Shown here piece after piece: positions 32,460-41,740 of a stretch of DNA of 64,000 nucleotides. Origin of the DNA: Odiellus spinosus (taxonomy: Eukaryota > Arthropoda > Arachnida > Opiliones > Phalangiidae). The notes under the pieces were generated by a model that saw only the letters and a list, made by a program, of their open reading frames with translations, had not been told where the DNA came from and made no database searches. The position numbers were made by a program, and so were the translations under genes. Numbering within the stretch: position 1 is the first letter of the stretch; the number at the start of each line of letters is the position of its first letter. The stretch lies in the NCBI GenBank assembly GCA_963920705.1, contig OY987232.1, positions 9,717,422 to 9,781,421 of the forward strand, read 5' to 3'.

Positions 32460-32957
32460 ATGAACCGTATACCGAAAGTCTTAATTCTGATGGCGAAGAC
32501 ATGTGTTCTCGAAGCTAGCTTCCTGCGGGCTAATGGCGAGTACATAATAAAGGAATTGGCGTACTACATCATGGAAACGGGAGAGAATGGAGTCTTCTCC
32601 TTTAAACCCCCATTTCGGTACAACGAGCTCAACTCCAAAGACAAGCGTTTGAACGGATGGATTACCCGTAATATAGGAGGGATGTTTTGGTGCGACGGAG
32701 AATATAATTACAAGGACTTCGAAAATATTTTAAGCAGTCTTTTATAAAAAGCAAACGTGTTTTGGACGAAGGGACTCGATAAGTCAATTTTCCTGTCGAG
32801 ATATCTCGGTCATGACGTAGGAAATGCTGAGTCACTTGGCTGCCCTAAATTTACGAGAGAACCGATATTTGATCATTGTAAATACCACAAAAATAACACC
32901 CAGTGTTGCTCTATTAAAGCTTATAAATTTAATTTGTGGCTTAAAAAACAAAGTTAA
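32460..32957 (+). pseudogene. Polinton A conserved ORF of unknown function
   Basis: Two frames (32460-32747 and 32757-32957) give one protein broken by a TAA and a small shift near 32745. I recognise the layout (IIKELAYYI, a FSFKPPF block, GGMFWCDGEYNY, FWTKGLDKSIFLSRYL, then a CKYHKNNTQCC cluster) from uncharacterised arthropod proteins found beside transposon polymerases. The Cys/His cluster near the C-terminus could bind zinc. No enzymatic function can be assigned. It is the first gene of Polinton A and reads toward the polymerase. Confidence 0.5.
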
Positions 32958-33190
32958 GTGTTTGTATATAAATAAATAAAATTCGATTCGCACTCTTACT
33001 GATTTCTCAATTTTAGTATAAAATACATACGAACTTACTTTAAGTGTTTACCAATAATATACTTAGAAAAACTACAAATATTTTGGAGTATTTCAGTTAT
33101 TTATCGTTTGCGAACGATTTTATTTGGTATAAAAAGGAACGGTGTAGATTGGAAATATTATTTTCTCGTCGGTCCCTTCTCATAGTAACT

Positions 33191-34032
33191 ATGAATGCTG
33201 AGGACCCCTTCCCAACCATCTGCAGTTTGTTGTATACCGCCACCCTAGGATTAATATCACCGAACCTTGAATTAACCTTCAAGGTTTTTATGATAATAAT
33301 CCAAAATATCATCAGCGCTGGCATAACGGGACCTACCCCAACGAAGCTGCCGGACAAATCAGGGTGAATCTCCCATATAACGCGAACCAGGAGAACGTCC
33401 GGACTAACGGACTAAAAGGAAGCCTAAAATTTATATCCGTAAGATTATTTTTCAAAAATTACTATGCTAGTTGGGTACTTTTAAATTATTATTAAATTTA
33501 TACATTAATATGTCTTTATCAGGTCAACAAAATCGATATCCCGGTCAAGGGTGAAGCAGACATCCTGAGTTCTCTGGGGATCGAGGTTAATACCTCCCAG
33601 CAGGGTGTTTCGATTCCCGCCCCCACCCAGTTGTCAATCCCTGTGGCGATACCCATCACACATGAAGAACCCATTCCGACAACGTCACAGGCTCTGGACC
33701 CCATACAGCTGCTGACAGGCAACAACGGTGTTCAAACGTCTTCTGCGATCACCCCGCAGGTGATATCTGAAATCGTGGATCCAGACACCTCCAGTCTCGA
33801 GAATTCGATCGTTCCAAACTCTGCTCAGCCGCACACCGGGGTTTTAGCGTCATCCGGGACCCCAAAAATCTCCGAATCTATTCCCCGGAAAAGATCTAAA
33901 TCTGCGGATAAGGTTTTGATTAAAAAGAGAGCCCGGAAATCTAAGTCTCCTATCGGGACGGATGATTTACAGCATTTAATCAGCCTGGAACAGATCTGCC
34001 AGACGATCTTGGATGACCCTGTCGAAGATTAA
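33191..34032 (+). CDS. Polinton A proline/serine-rich ORF with introns
   Basis: Starts at ATG 33191. The coding run continues through 33316-33438 and 33523-34032 if two intervals are removed: 33284-33315 (GT..AG, only 32 nt, doubtful) and 33439-33522 (GTAAGATT..ATCAG, 84 nt, convincing). The C-terminal part is rich in Pro, Ser and Thr and ends with a basic patch (RKRSKSADKVLIKKRARK) and an acidic tail. No domain recognised. The position upstream of polymerase B parallels the unknown ORF at 40394-40825 of Polinton B. A basic nuclear-localisation-like stretch suggests DNA association (inference). Confidence 0.5.
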
Positions 34033-34213
34033 AAAAAATATTTATATATCAAAATATTTTCAATAAAGAATAAACAAAATGAATATAGTAAAAAATAAAA
34101 TTTCTCGAGTCATCCTTTAATATCTATCTCTTCTCTCGAGTATATTCAGAATTTCAAGTTTACAGATAAACGAGGGTTGTTATATAAACCCACCCAGAAT
34201 TTTTTATTTCATT

Positions 34214-37200
34214 ATGGACTACAACCTCGTAAAACTAGTAAGTTCTTTATAAAATATTTTTCCCTGTGGGGTTTGCGGCTGTGAATTTAGGAGAAAAGAT
34301 GTGTTAACGAGACATGTTCGAGAACAAAATGAGGGGGTCAAATACACGTGTGATACATGTGGAAAACTTTTCGCGCGTAAAACACATTTAACGCGACATT
34401 CCCGGATACATAGAAATTCTCCTGTTACCCAACCTGTAAACGAAGCTTCGTCAACCGAAAACCTATCTACGTTGTCCGAGAACGGTTCCACGCCGTCCGA
34501 GGATGAACCCACACCTCTTGAAAGGATGCAATTCACCCTGAGGAGATTCTCGTCCCTGTCGAAAATGATGTTGCCTCCGGTGCAGAGGAAATGTTAGCCT
34601 TAGGGGATGCGATTCTAAGTGCTAGATTCACCCCACCTGATTGTCAGACGGACCTTGAACAATTTATGACCCGGCTCATCAATAGTCTAATCATATATTT
34701 GGAGCAAGAGCTTATAAAAAGAAAGGGAATTAAATGGAATATTATAATTCGAGTACGCTATATTAAAGTACTAACCAACGGTGATGAGATGGAGCACATC
34801 CCGTACCTACGAAGTAGAACTCAGAATACGCTCTTAGCGGATGAACTTGAAAATCAGATCAACGGGTGTGTTCAAACCATTTCTAATCAGATGCAAGAAT
34901 TCCAGGAGTTAGGGAGCAATTGAGTGGTTGATAGAATTCTATACATCCAAGTGGATGTTATCAAGTATCTCCCACTTATCGCGGGCTCCTACATAAACAC
35001 CCCAGAGGGGGTTATAGAAACAAAAAGCGTTCTCAACATAAAATCAAACGATGGGATGTGTTTTAAATGGGCCTGCTTAGCCCACCTTCATCCTGTTGAA
35101 TTGAACGCGAATCGTGTCTCCAGATATAAACAATATGAGAACGAATTAGACTGTTTGGAAATAAGATTCCCCTTTTTACTCCACAATATGAAATTAAAAA
35201 AATTTGAAGTTAAAAACAATCTCTCGATTAACGTGATTGCTTGGGAGGGAGGAGTTTTCCCCCGCTACGTCAGTGAACAGATAGTAGGCGAGGAAAGGGA
35301 GATTGATCTCCTGCTTCTGACAGAAAAAGATAAAAAACATTACTACCTTATAAGAAGCCTAAGTCGACTTCTGACGCATTTTACCATCCACAACGGAAAA
35401 ATATATATATATATATGTAGAAGATGCTTACATCGGTACTCCGGAGCAAACGCCCAAAAAAATCACGTCGAACAGAAAAAACCCCAACGAATTGAGATGC
35501 CAAAACTCGCCGAGCATGTTGCCTGTGGGTTCAGCTACGTGGTAATCGGACAAGATGGTAAGTCTTTGGCTTCTTGTCATCGACCTAGTTTTCTAACCAG
35601 CCCCGGCTACCTATCGTGGGATAGACGCTGTCGAAGTGTTTCTTGAGCGTTTACTGATGGAGGAGGAAAATATATTGGAGATTCTTCAAAAGAACATTCC
35701 AATGGACTTAACCCCGAAAGAATTAGAAGCCAGTAGAAAATCAACACACTGCTATATCTGTACTGGAATTTTGACGACAGAGGATTATGGAGTGAACGAC
35801 CATTGCCATCTAACAGATGAGTTTTAAAATTTTTTAGCGTATTAGTTCATTAGTTATCCTTCATTTTAAGTAGTTTTCGGGGTCGCGCTCATAACAGCTG
35901 TATCCTCAAGGTAACAAAAAATACCTGTTGTTCTTCACAATATGTCCAAGTAAATACCCTCCCCCATTATAAGTACCGATTATAATTTTCACCCTCTCTT
36001 TAAAGCTACAATTCACATCTGATCCTAAAGAAGATGGGTATTTTCCAGGAGCAGAATATAGAGGTCATCCCAAATAACACCGAACGATATATTTGCATCG
36101 GATTTAGCTGTTTACAATTTATAGATTCAATGAGATTTATGCATGCCTCGCTCGACACCCTGGTTCAAAATTTAGCTCAGGACGGGATCAACAAATTTAG
36201 CATCCTCGTTGCGTCGTATAACCCTGAGCAAGTGTGTTTAGCTCTCAAGAAGCTGTCATACCCCTATGACTATATGGACTCGATGACACGGGTTGAGGAG
36301 ACTCAATTACCACCTAAAGAAGCTTTTTATAATATTCTAATCCGATGAAAATTACCAACACACTCGGGATGTTTGGGAGAAATTTGAAATAAAAAATCTA
36401 GGAGATCTTCACGACACATATGTTCAAATTGATACGCTACAGTTGGCGTGTGTTTTCGAGGAATTTAGAACCATGTGTTTGGATTATTATCGCTTAGACC
36501 CCGCGAATTCATACACAGGACCTGGATTAGCCTGGGAAGCCGCCCTCCTGAAGACCAGTGCAAAATCAGATTTGCTGTTGGATCCGGATATACATCTATT
36601 TATCGGTAGTTTCATTTATATTTATTTTTAATACTTGACATTAATGTTTTTCCTTATTGTAGAACGTGGAATTAGAGGCGGTGTATCTCTGAAAAGCAAT
36701 CGATACGCCGAAGCTAATAACAAATATCTCCCCAATCACGACGAATCCAAGCCTAGCAACTATATCGTATATTTAGACATAAACAATTTATATGGTAAAT
36801 ATAATAATTGGAAATCTTCAAGAATTTCGAGCTAATTTTTTTTTAATTAGGCAGAGTTATGAAGGACTACCTCTCTATGAACAACTTCGGATGTATCGAC
36901 CCCGATAGTGATCTTCTGGCCTACACACAAGGAGCTACACAACACCCATAATTGTTTCCCCCTCGCACCGGAAACGAGGAAAAAAACGATCGACATGTTT
37001 TCCCCGACCTACAAATTGTTAATGAGGAAGAACGGTCTCCTCTTAAAAGACACACTACCTAAACTACTACCGACCTTAGATAGCAAGTCGAACTACGTTA
37101 CACATTATAGGAATCTTAAATATTATATCTCTAAGGGTTTGAAATTAAAAAAGTACATAGAGTACTATCGTTCGGTCAAGGACCCTGGCTTATTCCATAT

Positions 37201-38195
37201 ATTGATTTCAACACGGGAAAGAGGGTGATCGCCACTACAGAATTTCAACGGGATTTTTTTAAGCTGGTCAACAACAGGTATAAAGCGTACGAAATTAATC
37301 CAATTATTTTTTATTAATTCCTGTAATACATTAGCGTTTTCGGTAAAACGATGGAGAATTTGCGAAATAAAATTAATTTTACCCTCGTGCAGACAGCCGA
37401 AAAAGCAACCAAAAAAGCGTCGTCGCCCGCCTTTCAAAAGTTCATTGCGTACCATAATGAATTGGTCGGGATTCAACGAGCTAAATCATTTCTTTATCTT
37501 AATAGACCCATATTCACGGGCTTCTCGATTTTAGATCTCGCCAAGTTATTTCTGTATAAACTCCACTATGATTTTATCAAGGAGAAATACGGCGGCAACG
37601 CAGTACTACAGTTTACTGATACGGGTATTAGTTTATCTTTAACGCTATTTGCCTCATACTTTTTTCATTCATACGATATCAAAACCGAGGACGTGTACGC
37701 CGACTTCAAAAAGCATGGCGATCGGTTAGATTTCTCTGGCTACCCAAAAATCGCAACCTATTTTCAGTAACACCAATAAGAAGGTTCTGGGTAAAATGAA
37801 AGACGAGATGAATGGTGGGATTATAAAAGGTGATTTTTGTGGATTAGTTTCTGTATTAAATATGTGCTAATGTACTTTTATATCTCGATTCGAATTCGTC
37901 GGACTTCGACCGAAACTTTATTCCATTTTATCTGATGTGGGGGAAAAGAAGACTGCAATGGGGATCTATCGCCGCGTCGTGAAACGTTCTATCCACCACT
38001 CAGATTTGAGATGACCGTGAATGCTTATTCGGTGAGGTTGAGACATCCTGCGTTATGAAAAGGATTATCATCGACAAGCACAACCTATACACCGTTAGCC
38101 AAAGAAAGAAGGCGCTATCCGCCTGCGATAACAATAAATACATTCTTCCTTGGGGGATACCAACGCTATTATACGGTCATCGTTTAATAAAAAAA
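34214..38195 (+). pseudogene. Polinton A protein-primed DNA polymerase B, intron-containing, broken
   Basis: Family-B polymerase with an N-terminal extension. Two C2H2 fingers (CGVCGCEF.. and CDTCGKLFARKTHLTRH, 34265-34415) open the protein. A region with a CRRCLHRY finger (35420-35450) precedes a nuclease-like CYIC..DHCHLT block (35750-35820). The exonuclease segment has FIDSMRFM (36115-36145), polymerase motif A has YLDINNLYG (36770-36795) and a KTMEN motif B region lies at about 37345. The motif C equivalent near 37615 reads TDTG instead of DTDS. The end (PWGIPTLLYGH) is at about 38150-38180. Four in-frame GT-AG introns fit: 35558-35600, 36606-36662, 36795-36850, 37278-37334. Several frameshifts besides; inactive. 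Confidence 0.8.
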
Positions 38196-38324
38196 ATTAA
38201 CGTTAGGGAAATAAAATAAAATAAAATAATAAAGTTGGAATAGAAAATAAATATTGAAGATTGTTGAGATGAAGTTAATTAAATTATAATTTTATTGAAA
38301 ATCTTTTGTACATAAATTCTTTTA

Positions 38325-38743
38325 TCATAATGTCGTTAGAAATTGTGTTCTTAGAAAACCTGGATATAATGTCGTACATTTTAACATCGCGACATCTATT
38401 GAGACTGAAATATATCGAATACCCCCACAGGTCTAACTCTTATCCCCTTGTAACTAAAAAGAATCATACGAAATCATTCGACTATTTTTCTCCGCGAATT
38501 CATTAAATTTAAACATGTCGGGAGGGTTTCCATAACTTTCAAAAAACTCTTAAGTTTTTCGAGTTAATAAAATACATGACACCAATGTTCTGCGTCCTCG
38601 CTAGATGGCACGGTATTTACGATAAAAAGCGATGGGAATGATTGTACGGTCATTGGTAGAGTATTTGCCGCGAACACATTCCGAAAAATATCCCTTGTGT
38701 ATTTATCGTTCTTCAATATGTTCTTTATTTGCGTAGTGACCAT
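38325..38743 (-). pseudogene. Polinton A adenovirus-type cysteine protease, broken
   Basis: Capsid maturation protease (C5-like). Start ATG at 38743-38741 lies two bases past the major-capsid stop. The first frame has VFAANTLP and IVNTVPSS then HW (catalytic His region, about 38590). It then shifts into a frame with the FESYG block (38545-38530) and, after a stop, the LQGDKS..TCGG region (about 38415-38395) that carries the oxyanion Gln and catalytic Cys. At least two frameshifts or stops. The order major capsid then protease on the minus strand fits Polinton A. Confidence 0.65.
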
Positions 38744-38744
38744 T

Positions 38745-38934
38745 CTAATCAACGACGATAACGGTTCTGTTCTTATCAATTTCAATGAGCGACTGAAATT
38801 CAGCGTAAACAATGACAGCCACAGTCTCCGTAAGAGGCGCCGCGAATTTCAATTCAAGTCTTAAATTCCCGTTTTTAACCAAATGGAAATGGGAAGCGTT
38901 TGAAGTTAAAATCATCCCGACTTATTTGATTACC
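38745..38934 (-). pseudogene. Polinton A major capsid protein, C-terminal piece
   Basis: Reads leftward from the Polinton B target site to a TAG at 38745-38747. Shows the end of a double-jelly-roll capsid protein (LRLELKFAAPLTETVAVIVYAEF, then a short acidic-basic end); one frameshift lies near 38880. The preceding part is at 53782-54334, on the other side of Polinton B: the two codons for Asp-Glu are formed by the duplicated CTCGTC target. Confidence 0.75.
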
Positions 38935-38940
38935 CTCGTC
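38935..38940. repeat. Target-site duplication of Polinton B, left
   Basis: CTCGTC, identical to 53776-53781. Six bases is the characteristic Polinton duplication length. Confidence 0.95.
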
Positions 38941-39123
38941 AGTAGTAATAGTGGGACCTCGAGTGCAGCAAACCTGTTTAATAGATGTATGCAACGGGAT
39001 AAGGTCAAAGGTCAAAGGTTAAAGGTCAAAGGTTAAAGGTCAAAAAAGTCAAAAATGTCAAAAAAGTCAAAAATGTCAAAAAAGTCATAGACATATATAT
39101 GAAAACCCCGCTTATCATTGTAT
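38941..39123. repeat. Polinton B left terminal inverted repeat
   Basis: The first 60 bp are nearly identical to the complement of 53716-53775. It then contains tandem AAAGGTCAAAGGTT and AAAAAAGTCAAAAATGTC units that differ in number between the ends, and closes with a shared CGCTTATCATTGTA block. Confidence 0.9.
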
Positions 39124-39203
39124 GAGGCCTCTTTTACTTTTACACGCCAGGGGTAGATAGTGTGTTTCGTTGTAGTATTTGAAAGCGAATCATACGGTTA
39201 TAA

Positions 39204-39416
39204 ATGGGCGAAGAAACTGGTCGCGTCTCGTTGGAGCCTTGTCAGTGTTGTCGATGGAAACGTTTCGTTTATCACGATTCTTATTGCCTAAGACATTGGA
39301 AATATTTTGCCCGAGTATTTATCACGCCTATTGCCTTACCGATTGGTATAATTAGATCAATCGAGATGCGCTATACATCTTCGAGTCTACTTATCATATT
39401 CTCGGATTGCTACTAA
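39204..39416 (+). CDS. Small Cys-rich ORF at the Polinton B left end (hypothetical)
   Basis: 70 codons starting 80 bp inside the terminal repeat. It has a CQCC..YC..H cluster near residues 14-30 that could bind zinc, followed by a hydrophobic segment (VFITPIALPIGII). Nothing recognisable. Short, so it may not be a gene. Confidence 0.25.
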   Translation: MGEETGRVSLEPCQCCRWKRFVYHDSYCLRHWKYFARVFITPIALPIGIIRSIEMRYTSSSLLIIFSDCY

Positions 39417-39514
39417 TTAGGCCGTATATTTGGGAGATCTACGACAGTTCGTCTTTGAACAATCGATGCCGTCGGTGTTATGGTTACATCATTCGAAGGG
39501 CTAAACGATAGTCT

Positions 39515-39752
39515 GAAATAGTATGTTAAATAAATTTGATACAATAAAAAATTGATTGTGAAAAAAAAAAATTTTATTTCATATATGGTTATAAATAGTA
39601 TGTTAAATAAATTTGATTCAATAAAAAATTGTTTGTGAAAAAAATATTTGTTTTTATTTCATATACGGTTATAAATAGTATGTTAAATAAATTTGATACA
39701 ATAAAAATTGTTTGTGAAAAAATATTTGTTTATATTTCACATACGGTTATAA
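39515..39752. repeat. Three-unit tandem repeat, about 78 bp
   Basis: Units begin with TATGTTAAATAAATTTGAT at about 39522, 39599 and 39679 and contain AATAAA words. Located in the non-coding left part of Polinton B. It could supply polyadenylation signals, but no upstream gene clearly needs one. Confidence 0.85.
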
Positions 39753-39835
39753 ATTTCGTCATATTCTTTTTGATATACAGAATCATTTGAAAACACTTTT
39801 CCACTCGGATTATAAAACCAATAAACCATGCTTTT

Positions 39836-40018
39836 TTAAGGCGTCCACTTGCGGGCGTAAAAACTGTCCGTCTGGGTATCTCCTAGCCAGATGATTATTT
39901 GTAATATCTCCATTAATTTGGCGATGTTCATTAAATAACCGTTGCATCTTCTGGATTTGTTTAAAGTCTTGTTTTTAATTATTAACGTCGATCGTAATTC
40001 GTAGAGAATCTTTATCAA
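39836..40018 (-). CDS. Small ORF in the Polinton B left part (hypothetical)
   Basis: 60 codons from ATG; the same frame remains open upstream to about 40065. Composition (IKILYELRSTLIIKNKTLNK, EILQIIIWLGD) looks protein-like, but no domain is recognisable and no partner is evident. Confidence 0.25.
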   Translation of the reverse strand: MIKILYELRSTLIIKNKTLNKSRRCNGYLMNIAKLMEILQIIIWLGDTQTDSFYARKWTP

Positions 40019-40393
40019 TGCCGTGTTGATAACTCCTTCTACAGCGGTTTTAGAATGACATATATACCCGAGTATATAAGAGGCTTCGTGGATATTTTGG
40101 CATTTATGAATTTTCGATTTTGAATATTTATGAATTATCCAACATTCGATTTGTAATATATACCGACCATAAAATAGATCCTCGCTTATTTGAAAAAAAA
40201 TTGACCTCGTCTAAAAAAGATAGAAAAATCCGCGTAGGTTTGGCTTTAAGATGTGACCTACATATCAAACTTTGCCAACTAGCCAACTTAAAAATCGGAA
40301 CACGCCAGTGGGCCTCACATTTTTTTCGTCAAAAATACCTATATCAGGTGATATATAAGACGAAATTTTTAGTCGAAAATCACAACTCTCGCC

Positions 40394-40825
40394 ATGGCCG
40401 GCAGCTCGAATAAACGAAAAATGGACTTAATCAACACTCTTCCGGATCTCTCTGAAGTTGAAGACTGGAAAGCCGAACTAGAAAGCCATATCCAATCAAT
40501 GATCGAGGAGTCTACAATCGACAAGCAGGGAGGAATCATTCCTAGGTTCGACGTGAAAAGCGATAACTCGACGTATACGATCAAACTACCAGCGACCAAG
40601 GGCCAGGTCTATTTCGATATTCAGATTTACAATTATTCTGATATAAAAGATGTCTCAGCGTCTCAAATCTGGGAGCAAAGTTCGAGACGATTGAAGTTCG
40701 TCGCCGACGAGGATTCCCAGGAGTCCAAATTGATCAACACGTTGGTCAGCCGAATCGCCCGGGAAATGAGGGAGCATCCCGAAAAGATTATCGTCCCACC
40801 GATCAAACGTGTGAAGAAAAACTAA
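40394..40825 (+). CDS. Polinton B ORF of unknown function, 143 aa
   Basis: Intact frame, charged throughout. N-terminus MAGSSNKRKMDLI, a middle part with beta-strand-like pattern (YTIKLPATKGQVYFDIQIYNY at about 57-77) and a basic C-terminus (PPIKRVKKN). No known Polinton core gene matches. It heads the plus-strand gene series (66 bp before the next ORF), in the place where Polinton A has its proline-rich ORF. A single-strand DNA-binding or priming role would fit the position, but this is inference only. Confidence 0.6.
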   Translation: MAGSSNKRKMDLINTLPDLSEVEDWKAELESHIQSMIEESTIDKQGGIIPRFDVKSDNSTYTIKLPATKGQVYFDIQIYNYSDIKDVSASQIWEQSSRRLKFVADEDSQESKLINTLVSRIAREMREHPEKIIVPPIKRVKKN

Positions 40826-40890
40826 GTATTGATTTTTTTGTTTGAAAAAACAATAATCAGGTTAGTTAACTTTTTTTTTGTGTTTTAAAT

Positions 40891-41712
40891 ATGGATCCAC
40901 CCAGTCTCTTAATTCTAGCAACTAATTGCGTTGTTTATACCGGGCAAACAAGACGGTTATCCAATTTAGGTTTTAACCCGGTTTTAATTAAAAACATTTA
41001 CAAAGCGCACTTAGAATACTGTAATTTTATTTGGCTACTCCATGCATTGGACTGGATACACGTAGTGCCAGCTAACGTGGTTCGTAAATATTATATTAAT
41101 GGAAAATATTGTTCCAAAGTTACAATTTTTAAAAGAATTATCATAATGCACCCGTGGATTTCAGAATTCGGTTTCTGGCGCTTATCGTCTAATCCAAACG
41201 ATAAACTTGGTATTCAAAAAATATTAAATGAACAAAAATGGCTCAAAAGATTACCAACCTATATCGATGGATTATATACCACTAATCCCGATGTCGTGGT
41301 TTATATTCTAAAAAGTCTGAGAAGACAATTAAACGAGAGTTTTAATGAATTAAAGAGTAAATATAACTTTCAACATACGCCCCATTTAAATGTCGGTGAT
41401 GGATGGTGTCTATTAGATCGTGATCCAAACCCTCCGGGGATTATCTTTTCTTATATTCAGAGTAACGATTTTATAACGAATGCTTTTAAATTCTCGTATG
41501 ATTTTCACCAATTTACTAAATACGCGAGAGGCAATATGGTTTGTATCGATAATCTTTTATCCATTAAAGTACCGGATGTTTCATTCATGCACGATGTTGT
41601 TTCGTATTCTAAAGCAGACTCTTTAAATTTTATCTACGAAAACTGGAATAAGAGCTCCGTCATTAGATTTACCGGTTTAAAGCCGCTAGAAGCTCGCCTT
41701 TTATTAAGGTGA
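40891..41712 (+). CDS. Polinton B ORF of unknown function, 273 aa
   Basis: Intact frame of 273 codons, unrecognised. Rich in aromatic residues, with hydrophobic blocks (NFIWLLHALDWIHVV near 45-59, a KRIIIMHPWISEFGFWRL block near 80-97) but no clear membrane span or signal peptide. A conserved-looking GDGWCLLDRDPNPPG lies at about 170-184. It ends 29 bp before the polymerase start. It is one of the few Polinton B genes without a lesion. Confidence 0.6.
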   Translation: MDPPSLLILATNCVVYTGQTRRLSNLGFNPVLIKNIYKAHLEYCNFIWLLHALDWIHVVPANVVRKYYINGKYCSKVTIFKRIIIMHPWISEFGFWRLSSNPNDKLGIQKILNEQKWLKRLPTYIDGLYTTNPDVVVYILKSLRRQLNESFNELKSKYNFQHTPHLNVGDGWCLLDRDPNPPGIIFSYIQSNDFITNAFKFSYDFHQFTKYARGNMVCIDNLLSIKVPDVSFMHDVVSYSKADSLNFIYENWNKSSVIRFTGLKPLEARLLLR

Positions 41713-41740
41713 TTGGGGAATTTCTCTTCAGTCTGTCGGT

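Noticed and set aside
38564..38812. The first 23 codons of the minus-strand frame at 38812 as part of the protease
   Set aside because: They overlap the end of the capsid gene in another frame; the protease more likely starts at 38743.
40120..40413. 97-codon frame just before the first long Polinton B gene
   Set aside because: Basic low-quality composition and overlaps the ATG region of 40394; no domain seen.
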